From Palsa-661 sp035535015 (GTDB taxonomy: Bacteria; Actinomycetota; Acidimicrobiia; Acidimicrobiales; UBA8190): a DNA stretch of 64,000 nt. The stretch is from assembly GCA_035535015.1 (NCBI GenBank), contig DATLQU010000024.1:54798-118797 (forward strand), read 5' to 3'. Positions within the stretch are counted from its first letter, which is position 1; every line of letters starts with the position of its first letter. The translations under genes were made by a program, and so were the position numbers. Positions 52,600 to 61,315 of the stretch are shown here, piece by piece. The notes beneath the pieces were generated by a model. It did not search any database. It saw only the letters and a list, made by a program, of their open reading frames with translations, and had not been told where the DNA came from.

Positions 52600-52738
52600 C
52601 CCGTCAAGGGCGCCTCCGTGGCGAGATTCGCCGACGCAGCGGCGTACCCGTGCTTCGACAGGGACTTCAAGCCGCGCCACATCGACGGGGTTACTCCCCC
52701 GTCGAAATGCCGGGTGACCCGGCAGCTGGTCGTATCAC
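52600..52738 (-). ncRNA. Structured RNA, possibly HEARO/omega-RNA-like
   Basis: The minus strand from GTGA at 52738 downward forms several strong stems: GCCGGGT/ACCCGGC (52709-52723), TCGACGGGG/CCCCGTCGA with 6-nt loop (52682-52705), and a multibranch region closed by GTGGCG/CGCCAC (52675-52680 with 52618-52623) that contains GCCG-CTGCGT-CGGC. It is followed by an intrinsic terminator. No ORF with protein features is convincing; a 50-codon frame from ATG 52748 to 52596 overlaps it. The beginning at GTGA and the stem order resemble my memory of HEARO RNAs, the guide RNAs of IscB elements, but no IscB gene is present. Confidence 0.4.
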
Positions 52739-52838
52739 TAAAGCGCATGATCAATAACATACACCAATTTGCATCGCTATTGGAAGAGTCTGTCTCTCTG
52801 AGTCTGTAAATGACGACGACCGGGTATCCAGCCGTGGA
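52739..52838. promoter_or_regulatory. AT-rich divergent region between the structured RNA and the hydrolase gene
   Basis: About 70 bp (52739-52810) are far richer in A and T than the surroundings. Minus-strand TTCCAA and TATGTT are 18 bp apart and could drive the structured RNA. Toward the plus strand the hydrolase has its own TAGGCT box. The abrupt base-composition change may also mark inserted DNA. Confidence 0.35.
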
Positions 52839-52844
52839 TAGGCT
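52839..52844 (+). promoter_or_regulatory. Leaderless -10 box for the hydrolase at 52851
   Basis: TAGGCT ends 6 nt before the GTG start at 52851, the spacing expected when transcription begins at the start codon. No good -35 is visible. Confidence 0.45.
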
Positions 52845-52850
52845 CACGGC

Positions 52851-54215
52851 GTGACCACCGACACGGGCTCGTGGGCGCCCGTTCCCGCCGTCGGATCTCC
52901 GTTCGTGGCCGGAACCCGTTTCGATCCGGCGTCCGTCGGCTACGCCCAGGCCGAGTACCTGTTCACCGGTGAGGCCTGCTCGTACCAACGACAGCGGAGC
53001 TCGGTGACGGTCATGGACCGAGCCGACTTCACCACGCGTGTGCTCGTCTACCGCCCGGTCGACGACGCCGCCTTCAACGGCACCGTGTGGGTCGAATGGC
53101 TGAACGTGAGCGGTGGCCTCGATGCGGCACCTGACTGGATCTTCGTGCACCGGGAATGGCTACGCCGCGGTGCCGTCTGGGTGGGCGTCTCGGCCCAGAG
53201 CATCGGGACGATGGGGGGCACGAGCATCTTCGGTCTCGAGAGTCCGGGACTGGTCGGAACCAACCCGGCGCGCTACGGAGAATTGCGCCACCCGGGTGAT
53301 CGATTCTCCTATGACATCTACACCCAGGTCAGCGCGGCCATGCGACGGCCTTCGGGCACTGTTCTCGACGGCCTCACCGTCGAGCGGGTGGTGGCGATCG
53401 GCGAGTCGCAGTCTGCGTTCCGCCTGACAACCTACGTGAACGACATCGATCCTCTGACCACCGTGCACGACGGCTTTCTCATCCATGCGCGTGGGAGCGG
53501 TGGTGCCGCCCTTGACGACACGGGACCTCCGACGGCCGCCGCCCGGGCCCAACCCGTCGCCTTTCGCCCCGACCTGCGCGTCCCCGTGCTGTGCGTGGAA
53601 TCGGAGACCGATCTCATGAACCTCGGTTACCTGGGAGCGCGCCAGGACGACGGTGACTCGTTCGTTCTGTGGGAGATAGCGGGGACATCGCATGCCGATA
53701 TGTATACGCTTGTCGCCGGGCCGGTCGACGACGGACAACTCCTGACGGACGAGCTGGCACGAAGCTGGGTCCCGGTGTCCGAGGTCTTCGGCATGAAGCT
53801 CGACAAGCCGGTGAACGCAGGAGCACAGCACTACGTCATGAATGCGGCCGTCTCACAGCTCGAGCAATGGGTGCGGGAGGGCGTGAGACCGAGAGCGTCA
53901 GCCCGGCTCGACGTGCACGACGGTGCTTTCGTGACCGACGCGTTCGGGAACGTCAGGGGAGGCATCCGCACACCGCATGTCGACGCCCCGGTCGCCACCT
54001 TGTCCGGTCTGGGTAACAGCGGTCACCCCATCTCGTATCTGGTAGGAACGACCGAGCCCTTCGATGCCGCCACGCTCGGAACTCTCTACCGCTCGAAGAG
54101 CGACTACCTCGAGCGGTTCGCCGCGGCCACCCGGTCAGCGGTGACCGCCGGCTTCGTCCTCCCCGACGATGCCGAAGAGATGCGGGCCATCGCCGCCGTG
54201 AACGCCCCACTCTGA
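52851..54215 (+). CDS. Alpha/beta hydrolase domain-containing protein (Abhydrolase_10 type)
   Basis: 454 aa from GTG 52851. The pattern FTGEACSYQ, YRPVDDAAFNGTVWVEWLNVSGG, HREWLRRGAVWVGVSAQ, VVAIGESQSA (nucleophile near Ser186), FLIHARGSGG and WEIAGTSHAD matches the large actinobacterial and proteobacterial alpha/beta hydrolase family named Abhydrolase_10. Members are putative esterases; none of the evidence here defines a substrate. No signal peptide. Confidence 0.87.
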   Translation: MTTDTGSWAPVPAVGSPFVAGTRFDPASVGYAQAEYLFTGEACSYQRQRSSVTVMDRADFTTRVLVYRPVDDAAFNGTVWVEWLNVSGGLDAAPDWIFVHREWLRRGAVWVGVSAQSIGTMGGTSIFGLESPGLVGTNPARYGELRHPGDRFSYDIYTQVSAAMRRPSGTVLDGLTVERVVAIGESQSAFRLTTYVNDIDPLTTVHDGFLIHARGSGGAALDDTGPPTAAARAQPVAFRPDLRVPVLCVESETDLMNLGYLGARQDDGDSFVLWEIAGTSHADMYTLVAGPVDDGQLLTDELARSWVPVSEVFGMKLDKPVNAGAQHYVMNAAVSQLEQWVREGVRPRASARLDVHDGAFVTDAFGNVRGGIRTPHVDAPVATLSGLGNSGHPISYLVGTTEPFDAATLGTLYRSKSDYLERFAAATRSAVTAGFVLPDDAEEMRAIAAVNAPL

Positions 54216-54300
54216 CGAAAAGGGCGGCGGACAGCGGCTTCGACTCTGCGCGGCGACGCCGGGCGGGCGCTGACCCCGACCGGCACTGCATGATGCCGGG

Positions 54301-54849
54301 ATGACCGATATCGATCCTGACGCCCTGGTCCCTGACTTCCGATCCGGAAGGGGCAGAGCGTCGGCCATCTGGAGATGGATCGACCCCGAGGAAAACCCGT
54401 CCGGTGTGGTCTACGGAACCATCGCCGTCGGCGCCGTCCTTGCCTCCGAGAGCACGCGCCGGGAGACCTTCGCCGAGACCGTGGTAGCCACCATGGTCAT
54501 TCTCGGTCTCTATTGGGTCGCGCACACCTACGCCGTCGTGGTCGGCCGCCGGCTCGAGACCCGTGAAACGCTCACCGCCCGGAGATTGTGGCGGACGTTT
54601 CTCCATGAAGGAGCGATCGTCAAGGGCGCCGCCATCCCCATCGCCGTGCTTCTCGTGCTCTGGACCTGCGGTGTCGGTTTGGACACCGCTGTCAACGCCT
54701 CTTTGTGGACGAGCGCCGGCGTTCTCTCCGCCTTCGAGATCGTGGCCGCCCTGCGTGGGCGGGCCAGCGGAGCCCAGAAGGTCGTCCAGGTCCTCGTCGG
54801 CACCCTTCTGGGTGCTGGGATCCTCGTCGTACGGCTTCTTCTTCATTGA
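54301..54849 (+). CDS. Integral membrane protein of unknown function
   Basis: 182 aa. Four or five hydrophobic helices (VVYGTIAVGAVLAS, VVATMVILGLYWVAHTYAVVVG, AAIPIAVLLVLWTCGVGLD, LVGTLLGAGILVVRLLL) with an acidic N-terminus. The family is not recognised with certainty; similar small membrane proteins occur across actinobacteria. It stands alone between the hydrolase and the LLM oxidoreductase. Confidence 0.8.
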   Translation: MTDIDPDALVPDFRSGRGRASAIWRWIDPEENPSGVVYGTIAVGAVLASESTRRETFAETVVATMVILGLYWVAHTYAVVVGRRLETRETLTARRLWRTFLHEGAIVKGAAIPIAVLLVLWTCGVGLDTAVNASLWTSAGVLSAFEIVAALRGRASGAQKVVQVLVGTLLGAGILVVRLLLH

Positions 54850-54921
54850 GGCGTCGATCATCGAGTGTCGGCATTCACCCCTTCTCTTTCTCACCGAAAC
54901 TCGTGTGGCAGGCTGAACGGT

Positions 54922-55794
54922 ATGCAGATCGGCGTCGTCTTTCCCCAAACCGAGATCGGTGGAGATGCCGGGGCCGTTCGGGCCTACGCAGGCACCGTCG
55001 AGGAACTCGGCTACTCACACCTCGTCGCCTACGACCACGTCGTCGGGGCCGACCCGGCCGTTCATCAGGGTTGGCAGGGTCCTTACGATCTGCACTCGAC
55101 GTTTCACGAGCCACTCGTCCTGTTCGGATACCTGGCTGCGCTGACGTCGCTCGAACTGGTCACCGGCATCGTCATCCTCCCCCAGCGGCAGACGGCGCTG
55201 GTAGCCAAGCAGGCCGCCGAAGTCGACCTTCTCACCGGCGGTCACTTCCGTCTCGGTGTGGGACTCGGCTGGAACGCCGTCGAGTACGAGGCCCTGGGAA
55301 AGGATTTCTCCGACCGCGGGCGACGCATCGAGGATCAGGTCGCCCTCCTCCGGCGGCTCTGGACCGAAGGGAGTGTCACCTATGAGTCCGCTGACGAGCG
55401 GGTGACCGGTGCAGGCCTTGCTCCCCTGCCCGTGCAGCGGCCGATACCCATTTGGTTCGGCGCCGCGTCGCCACCCGCCTACCGCCGGGTCGGCCGATTG
55501 GCCGACGGCTGGTTTCCTCTCGTGCCGCCCGGTCCCCATCTGGACCGAGCTCGGGCGCTGGTCGACACCGCCGCCACCGAGGCGGGCCGGGATCCGAGCA
55601 GTCTCGGCCTCGAGGGGCGGGTCAGCTGGGGAGGGGGCGGTGCCGCCTCGATCGCCGAGCACGCCGGCCGTTGGCTGAAGATCGGCGCCACCCATCTGTC
55701 GGTCAACACGATGGGCGCCGGGTTCGCCTCCGTCGACGCCCACCTCGATGCCCTCGCCAGGGCAGCCGAGGTACTGGGCGTGCAGGGCCTCTGA
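54922..55794 (+). CDS. LLM-class F420-dependent oxidoreductase (luciferase-like)
   Basis: 290 aa from ATG 54922; CAGGCT (54909-54914) lies 7 nt upstream. TIM-barrel luciferase-like signatures: MQIGVVFPQTEIGGD, EELGYSHLVAYDHVVG, LVTGIVILPQRQTALVAKQAAEVD, GRFRLGVGLGWN-type block (here GGHFRLGVGLGWNAVEYEALG), and PIWFGAASPPAYRRVGRLADGWF. Such actinobacterial enzymes use coenzyme F420 or FMN; the substrate is unknown. Confidence 0.93.
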   Translation: MQIGVVFPQTEIGGDAGAVRAYAGTVEELGYSHLVAYDHVVGADPAVHQGWQGPYDLHSTFHEPLVLFGYLAALTSLELVTGIVILPQRQTALVAKQAAEVDLLTGGHFRLGVGLGWNAVEYEALGKDFSDRGRRIEDQVALLRRLWTEGSVTYESADERVTGAGLAPLPVQRPIPIWFGAASPPAYRRVGRLADGWFPLVPPGPHLDRARALVDTAATEAGRDPSSLGLEGRVSWGGGGAASIAEHAGRWLKIGATHLSVNTMGAGFASVDAHLDALARAAEVLGVQGL

Positions 55795-55893
55795 CCAGGC
55801 GACAGCCGCCCGGACCAGGGATATCTCCATCTCCCGGCCCTGACCTGTCACAGGACGGGGTTCCATCTCGTCTTAGGGGCGTGAACCTACGGA

Positions 55894-55915
55894 GACCTCC
55901 GCGTGATGGGAGGTC
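55894..55915. other. Inverted repeat before the CMD remnant
   Basis: GACCTCC (55894-55900) pairs with GGAGGTC (55909-55915) across an 8-nt loop. It lies about 20 bp before the CMD start and could have been an operator or mRNA hairpin for the ancestral CMD-sigJ operon. Confidence 0.4.
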
Positions 55916-55933
55916 CAGACCCGAGGAGTCGTC

Positions 55934-56177
55934 ATGGCGCATGTGACCCTGATCGACCGGCCTACCGGCCTCGTCGCCAAGCTTGGCGGCGCGCTACTCC
56001 CGTCGCCGCTTCGGCCGTGATGTCGAACCGGCCATGGCGGCCAGCCACCATGCCGGCGTACTGATCGCCATGGGTGCGCTCGAGACGGCCGCCCAGCGAG
56101 GCTGGAAGCGTCTCGACCCCCGCCTCCGATGGCTGGCCATCCAGGCGGCGGCCGGCGAGATCGGATGCTCGTGGTGC
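55934..56177 (+). pseudogene. Carboxymuconolactone decarboxylase family remnant (N-terminal part)
   Basis: ATG 55934 with GAGGAG 6 nt upstream starts MAHVTLIDRPTGLVAKL. An extra T near 55983 shifts the frame; the natural continuation is ARYSRRRFGRDVEPAMAASHHAGVLIAMGAL, then KRLDPRLRWLAIQAAAGEIGCSWC, typical of actinobacterial CMD proteins found next to sigJ. The family's later part is absent: at about 56177 the sequence jumps into the C-terminus of a sigJ-like gene. Confidence 0.75.
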
Positions 56178-56451
56178 CCTGCGACCGGTCACCGGACCAC
56201 ACCGATCGGCGCCCTTCCTTCTGGCGGTGGCGTCGCGGCTTGCCATCGGGTCGGCGACCAGAGAGCTCGACCTGAATGGACAACCCGGAGTGGTCTTCGA
56301 GACACAGGGGAAGGTCAATGTGGCCCTGACTCTCGACATCGCCGACGGCCGGGTGGTCGCCGTCCGCGTGGTCACCAATCCCGACAAATTGCATGCGCTG
56401 CAGCCGGGAAACGGCGGTTACCTGTCGGGAGGGCATCGGTCACGGCGATGA
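56178..56451 (+). pseudogene. SigJ-like ECF sigma factor remnant (C-terminal part)
   Basis: In the frame ending at the TGA 56449-56451, LNGQPGVVFETQGKVNVALT followed by LDIADGRVVAVRVVTNPDKLHAL matches the SnoaL-like C-terminal domain end of SigJ-type ECF sigma factors. The sigma-2 and sigma-4 domains are missing. Together with the CMD fragment it shows that an internal deletion removed the 3' part of CMD and most of sigJ, leaving a fused scar. Confidence 0.7.
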
Positions 56452-56467
56452 GGACCTGAGGCTGGGC

Positions 56468-57670
56468 TCAGTGAGCCTGGGCGGACACCTCGGCGGACAG
56501 AGGACCGGGCCCCACGGCGTTCACCGCGGCCACCTTGTAGAAGTACATTCCCCGGGGTCGTGCATGGCGGTTGGCGAAGGTGCACACACCCGACGGGCAC
56601 GCCACCTTCCGGTACAGAGTCTCGGCATTGGCCCGACGCGCCCGGAAGACCTCATAGCCGGTGATCGTCGATCCACCATTGTCGGCCGGAGCCTGCCAGC
56701 TCAGCGTGATTCCCTTCTTGGCCGCTGATCCGGCCACTACATTCTGCGGCGTTCCCGGTGCGGTGGGCCCACCGCCCCCCGTGTTGGCACCGAGCAATTG
56801 CTGGGCCTGAGTCCAGGTGAAGACCACATCTGTGGGAACCGGTCCACAGGCGCCGACCATGATCTCGGCGAACGAAGGGCCCCACGACCCGGCGTTGGCC
56901 GTGTCGGCTGCTCCCATGAACAGCTGGGGTCCTGATGATCCCGAGGCGGGGCACGAGGAAGTGCTGATGAAGGAGCCGAGCACGTTGTCTCGATGCCCCC
57001 AACAGGCTTGGGCCGAGGACGTCGAGCACTGCGCGTTCGGAGAGTTCGTCCCGTCGTCGTACATCCAGTAGAAGTCACTGCCCATGGCGTTCGAGGTTCC
57101 CCCGGCCCAGTTCGATCCCCAGGAACGGATGCCGGCACCACCCGTCAAAACCGGACCGGACACGGTGGGATCGGCATTGTTGGTGGCGCCCGTCTGAGCG
57201 ACGTCGTCGAGTTGGGTGGTCAGCCCGGTGACAGGTGTCAAGCCACGGTCGACCCGTTCTTCGTCGGCGATCACGAAGAGCTGCTCGGGAAGGGTCATGG
57301 CTTCGAACGCGCTCAGGCTCAACGACAGCGGGGGCATCGACTCCAACGTCGAACGGCCGTTGTTGACCGCCGCCGCCGTCTCGTTGGTGCACTTTGTCGA
57401 GTTGTCGAGGGCCCCGAATGCGCAGTTCCCATCATCGGTGAAGTTGGGACTGGGGGCCACACTGCTCGATGGATTCTGGGGCGGCACATCGGCCCCCGAC
57501 GCAATCTGGTCACCGGCCGCCACATTCTTCGCCGTCGACGAGGCGGGCGCCGAAATCGTCACTCGTGCCGACGCCCATGTCACCGGTGCCACCGGTGCCA
57601 CCGCGGCGATCCCCATGAGGGTGACCGAGGACGTTCCGACGCCCACCAACACTTTGGAAACCTTCCGCAC
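56468..57670 (-). CDS. Secreted CAP (SCP/PR-1) domain protein with C-terminal fibronectin III domain
   Basis: 400 aa from GTG 57670, chosen since it gives a standard signal peptide (basic VRKVSK, then a hydrophobic stretch ending near WASA); ATG 57745 is possible. The CAP domain spans about residues 120-300 and has EERVDRGLTPV, FYWMYDDG and the signature CWGHRDNVLG. The last 90 residues are a Fn3 module (APGTPQNVVAGSAAKKGITLSW... to SAEVSAQAH). CAP proteins act in the extracellular space, often binding lipids; specific role unknown. Six Cys suggest disulfides. Confidence 0.88.
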   Translation of the reverse strand: MRKVSKVLVGVGTSSVTLMGIAAVAPVAPVTWASARVTISAPASSTAKNVAAGDQIASGADVPPQNPSSSVAPSPNFTDDGNCAFGALDNSTKCTNETAAAVNNGRSTLESMPPLSLSLSAFEAMTLPEQLFVIADEERVDRGLTPVTGLTTQLDDVAQTGATNNADPTVSGPVLTGGAGIRSWGSNWAGGTSNAMGSDFYWMYDDGTNSPNAQCSTSSAQACWGHRDNVLGSFISTSSCPASGSSGPQLFMGAADTANAGSWGPSFAEIMVGACGPVPTDVVFTWTQAQQLLGANTGGGGPTAPGTPQNVVAGSAAKKGITLSWQAPADNGGSTITGYEVFRARRANAETLYRKVACPSGVCTFANRHARPRGMYFYKVAAVNAVGPGPLSAEVSAQAH

Positions 57671-57949
57671 AATCACCGTCGTCTTTCCGGGAGACTCAAT
57701 TCCCGCCTCTTGAGCTCGCACTACGAGAAGTATCGGACCCGGCATCAACCGATCGCATCAATATCTCGACAATCATCACCCTTGTTCTTCCCCGTATCGA
57801 ACCCGCACAACCCCAGCAGAACCGGTCACCGGATCTCTTCCTGTGCCTACCAAATCGCCCTTAACGCCGGAGTGTTCTTCCGGGTCCCACGTAGGGTGAC
57901 TATGACCGTGGACGTGGGCCACGGGTTGAGCATGAGCCATGAGAGGAAA

Positions 57950-59752
57950 ATGAGGGACAGCTTGAAACGACTGAGAGTGACCGGAGCAAGCCTCCTGACC
58001 CTGACGGTGGCGGCCTCCGTGGTCACCCTTCTCGTCACACAGAGAGCCAGCGCCGTCACCCTCCATCCGAGCACCAGCCCGGCCTTCGCCGGTGACGCCG
58101 GCGACCCCGATGTCGTCTTCTCGTCGGGCACCTACTTCGCCTTCACCACCGGCACTCCTCTCGGGAACCACATCCAAGCGCTCGTGAGCAGCAACGCCTC
58201 GAGCGGCTACCACAGCTACACGGGCCACGCCTTCGGCTCCACCGCTCTCGCCACCACGCCCGGGTGGGAGACGGTCAACACGCAGACCTCCCCGGGTGTC
58301 TTCGACTGGGGTGGCCACTGGCTCATGTATTACGACGCCGCTCAGGCCCCCAATCAGAGCGACACCGGACACGACTGCATCTCCGTCGCCATCGGGGGCT
58401 CGACCCTGTCGGCGTCGAGCCCCCAGTTCACCGACAACTCGGGCGGAGGCCTCATCTGCCAGCCCACGGGATCGATCGACCCGAGCCCATTCGTCGATCC
58501 GGCCAACGGCAACGCCTATCTCGTCTGGAAACAGAACGACGGGGGATCGACCAGCCAGGCGACGATCTGGTCGCAACAGTTGAGCGCCGACGGCCTCGGT
58601 CTCGTCGGGCCGGTCGGGAAACTCATGATCAACAACACGACCGCCTATCCGTGGGAGAAGACGGTGGAGGACCCCTCCATGGTGGACGCCGGCGGCACCT
58701 TCACGCTGCTCTTTGCCGCCGGTATCTATACGACGAGCAGCTACTCGGAAGGAATCACCACTTGTAGCGGTCCACTCGGGCCATGCGGGGCCGGTACCCA
58801 GATTCTCACCACCTACGGCAGCGTTCTCGGCCCCGGAGGCGGGTCACTGTTCACCGACTCCACCGGAGCCTGGTGGCTCGACTACGCCGCCTGGCAGGGG
58901 GGCGGTGGCGGCTGTGCCGACTACAGCTGTGGCGCGACCCGTGACTTGTTCACCACCCCCATCCAGCTCTCCCCGCAGGTCCCCTGCAGCGCCCCAACAT
59001 CACCCAATGGCTACCGCTTCATCGCCGCCGACGGCGGCGTCTTCGACTACGGCAATCTGCCCTTCTGTGGATCGATGGGCGGTCAAGTTCTCGACCAACC
59101 CGTGGTGGGGATCGCCGCCACCCCCGACGGCGGGGGCTACTGGGAGGTGGCGTCGGACGGCGGCGTCTTCTCCTTCGGTGACGCCCAGTTCCATGGTTCG
59201 ATGGGCGGTACGCCGCTCGTGCGACCTGTCGTCGGCATGGCGTCGACCCCCAGTGGGCGCGGCTACTGGGAGGTGGCGTCGGACGGCGGGATCTTCTGCT
59301 TCGGAGACGCCGCCTTTCACGGGTCGATGGGGGGCCGGCCGCTCGCCCGGCCCGTCGTCGCCATGGCCGCCACCCCCGACGGCGGGGGCTACTGGGAAGT
59401 GGCGTCGGACGGCGGCGTCTTCTCCTTCGGTGACGCCGTCTTCCACGGGTCCATGGGAGGAAAGCCACTCGCTCAGCCCGTGGTGGGCATCGCCCCCACC
59501 GCCGACGGTGGGGGTTACTGGGAAGTGGCGTCGGACGGCGGCGTCTTCTCCTTCGGTGACGCCGTCTTCCACGGCTCCGTGGGCGCGACACCCCTGGCCA
59601 GACCGGTCGTCGGCGTCGCCGCCACCCGGTCGGGGGGCGGCTACCGGGAGGTGGCGTCGGACGGCGGGATCTTCTGCTTCGGAGACGCCGTCTTCGACGG
59701 TTCCATGGGCGGCAAGCCCCTCGTCAAGCCCATCGTGGGCATGTCGCCCTGA
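57950..59752 (+). CDS. Secreted GH43-like five-bladed propeller protein with six C-terminal 42-residue repeats
   Basis: 600 aa from ATG 57950 (GAGAGG upstream); ATG 57902 and 57932 are in-frame alternatives, the first only 4 nt after a TAGGGT box. Signal peptide ends near RASA. Residues 20-335 look like a GH43/62/117-type propeller: GDAGDPDVVFSSGTYFAFTT, SIDPSPFVDPANGNAYLVWKQND and KTVEDPSMVDAGGTFTLLFAAG hold candidate Asp and Glu residues. The tail contains six repeats with GYWEVASDGG(V/I)F(S/C)FGDA. The catalytic identity is not certain. Confidence 0.85.
   Translation: MRDSLKRLRVTGASLLTLTVAASVVTLLVTQRASAVTLHPSTSPAFAGDAGDPDVVFSSGTYFAFTTGTPLGNHIQALVSSNASSGYHSYTGHAFGSTALATTPGWETVNTQTSPGVFDWGGHWLMYYDAAQAPNQSDTGHDCISVAIGGSTLSASSPQFTDNSGGGLICQPTGSIDPSPFVDPANGNAYLVWKQNDGGSTSQATIWSQQLSADGLGLVGPVGKLMINNTTAYPWEKTVEDPSMVDAGGTFTLLFAAGIYTTSSYSEGITTCSGPLGPCGAGTQILTTYGSVLGPGGGSLFTDSTGAWWLDYAAWQGGGGGCADYSCGATRDLFTTPIQLSPQVPCSAPTSPNGYRFIAADGGVFDYGNLPFCGSMGGQVLDQPVVGIAATPDGGGYWEVASDGGVFSFGDAQFHGSMGGTPLVRPVVGMASTPSGRGYWEVASDGGIFCFGDAAFHGSMGGRPLARPVVAMAATPDGGGYWEVASDGGVFSFGDAVFHGSMGGKPLAQPVVGIAPTADGGGYWEVASDGGVFSFGDAVFHGSVGATPLARPVVGVAATRSGGGYREVASDGGIFCFGDAVFDGSMGGKPLVKPIVGMSP
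59009..59752 (+). repeat. Six 126-bp tandem repeats encoding 42-residue modules
   Basis: GGC-TAC anchors recur at 59009, 59135, 59261, 59387, 59513 and 59639, exactly 126 bp apart. The five later units are nearly identical at DNA level in the GYWEVASDGG portion; the first is divergent. Units alternate between VFSFGDA and IFCFGDA versions. The near-identity suggests recent duplication or gene conversion. Such modules are common in exported proteins of Acidimicrobiia and may be carbohydrate-binding (inference). Confidence 0.9.
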
Positions 59753-59782
59753 GCACAGTGGTCGCCGCCTATCGTCGTCCCG

Positions 59783-60572
59783 GTGAGCCGGCGGACAATC
59801 CTCGTAACCGGCAGTGCCGGACATCTCGGAGAAGCCCTTGTCGGTGCCCTACGGTCCGATGGAACCGACGTGGTCGGCCTCGATGTGCTCGACTCCTCTT
59901 CACAACGGTGGTGGGGTCGATCACAAATGGCCACGTCCTACGCCGTTGCCTTTCCACCGTGGACAGCGTCATCCACGCGGCCACGCTCCATAAGCCCCAT
60001 ATCGCCACCCATGACCGCCAGGCCTTCGTCGACCCAATGTCACCGAAACCCTCGTTCTTCTGGAAGAGACCGTCGCTGCTCGGGTACGGGGCTTCGTCCT
60101 CACCAGCACCACCAGTACCTTCGGCCGGGCCTTCCCCCCTCCGGGGGGCGTCGGTGTGGATCACCGAGGACGTCACCCCCGTTCCCCGCAATGTCTACGG
60201 ATCACCAAGACGGCGGCGGAGGACCTCTGCCAACTCGTCCACCGGGACCATGACCTCCCGTCGGCCATCGGCTTCGGCCGCTACATCGTCTGCGCCACCA
60301 CGCCTTTCGGTCCCCACGTCCGGGCCGAGCTCGTGCATGACGCCCCCCGGCGTCGTGCGTCGGCTCCTTCCTGATCAGGAGTCACTGTACGGAAACCGGG
60401 GCTGGACCATGTTCCCGGGATCGATCGGGTCTCCGTGAATACCCGTGCCCGCACCGAGCTCGGCTGGCGTCCGCGCCACGACTTCCGGTCCGTGCTCGAC
60501 CGGCTGGCTGCCGACGACGACACTACGAGCGCTCTGGCCCGAGCCGTCGGCTCCAGGGGCAACCACCGGTGA
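59783..60572 (+). pseudogene. NAD-dependent epimerase/dehydratase, multiply frameshifted
   Basis: GTG 59783, with TATCGT (59770-59775) 7 nt before, begins ILVTGSAGHLGEALVGALR (Rossmann motif). The conserved protein then continues in other frames: GSITNGHVLRRCLSTVDSVI and AATLHKPHIATHDRQAFVD near 59905-60035, NVTETLVLLEE and STTSTFGRAF near 60039-60140, ITEDVTPVPRNVYG, then ITKTAAEDLCQLVHRDHDLP, RRLLPDQESLYGNRGWTMFP, and finally TRARTELGWRPRHDFRSVLD to the TGA at 60570. At least five frame changes are needed, so no functional protein is made unless the bases are wrong. Confidence 0.8.
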
Positions 60573-61315
60573 GCACCGACACAACCGACGTCTTCGGCCG
60601 CGCTCTTCTGGACTGGTCGAACGGCGGGACCGACCCGGAAGTCATCGAGCGCGACGACGGCTTCTGGGAGTTCGGCGCCGGCTACGACCTCTACCAGGCG
60701 AGGTTCCCGGACTGGCTGGCAGCCGAGCGGGCCTCCATCCGCTACGTCCGCGGTCGCGTCATCGACGTCGGATGCGGCGCCGGGCGCGTGCCTCTCTACC
60801 TTCAGCAGCGGGGCTTCAATGTCGTCGGCCTGGATTCGTCGACCCTGGCCGTCCGCGCCGCGCGCCGCCGAGGCGTCAAACAGGTGTGGCGGATGTCCCT
60901 GGAGGACGTGGCTCCGAAGATCGGGGCGTTCGACACCATCGTCCTGTTCGGCAACAACTTCGGTGTTTTCGGCACGCCTGACCGGCTGCGCCGTGTCCTG
61001 TCGGACTGGGCGCGCTCCACACCTCCGGGGGCACGGATCTTGGCCGGCAGCACCAATCCGTACTGCGGAGGCGCTCCGGGCCTCACCCGCAGTTACTACT
61101 TCCAGAATTGCCACGCCGGCCGGATGCCCGGCCAGGTGCGTCTGCGCGTCCGCTACCGACGCAGCGTCAGCCCGTGGTTCGACTGGCTCTTCGTCTCGCG
61201 ACGCGAGATGCGCTCTCTTCTGCATGGAACGGGCTGGCGTCAACGCCAGGTCCTCGGAGGGCCGCCGAGCGAGCCCTACGTCGCCGTTCTCGAAAAGGAC
61301 GCGCTCCACACGTAG
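60569..61315 (+). CDS. Class I SAM-dependent methyltransferase
   Basis: 248 aa from GTG 60569, overlapping the epimerase frame's stop (GTGA). Motif I is VIDVGCGAGRVPLYL (about residues 64-78), followed by VVGLDSS and a DTIVLFGNNFGVF motif. The substrate is unknown. Overlap with the epimerase remnant shows that they once formed an operon, perhaps in sugar or lipid modification. Confidence 0.88.
   Translation: MSTDTTDVFGRALLDWSNGGTDPEVIERDDGFWEFGAGYDLYQARFPDWLAAERASIRYVRGRVIDVGCGAGRVPLYLQQRGFNVVGLDSSTLAVRAARRRGVKQVWRMSLEDVAPKIGAFDTIVLFGNNFGVFGTPDRLRRVLSDWARSTPPGARILAGSTNPYCGGAPGLTRSYYFQNCHAGRMPGQVRLRVRYRRSVSPWFDWLFVSRREMRSLLHGTGWRQRQVLGGPPSEPYVAVLEKDALHT

Noticed and set aside
52596..52748. 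50-codon minus-strand protein gene over the structured RNA
   Set aside because: The stretch is full of perfect stems and lacks a ribosome site; the frame has no recognisable domain. A protein is not excluded, but RNA fits better.
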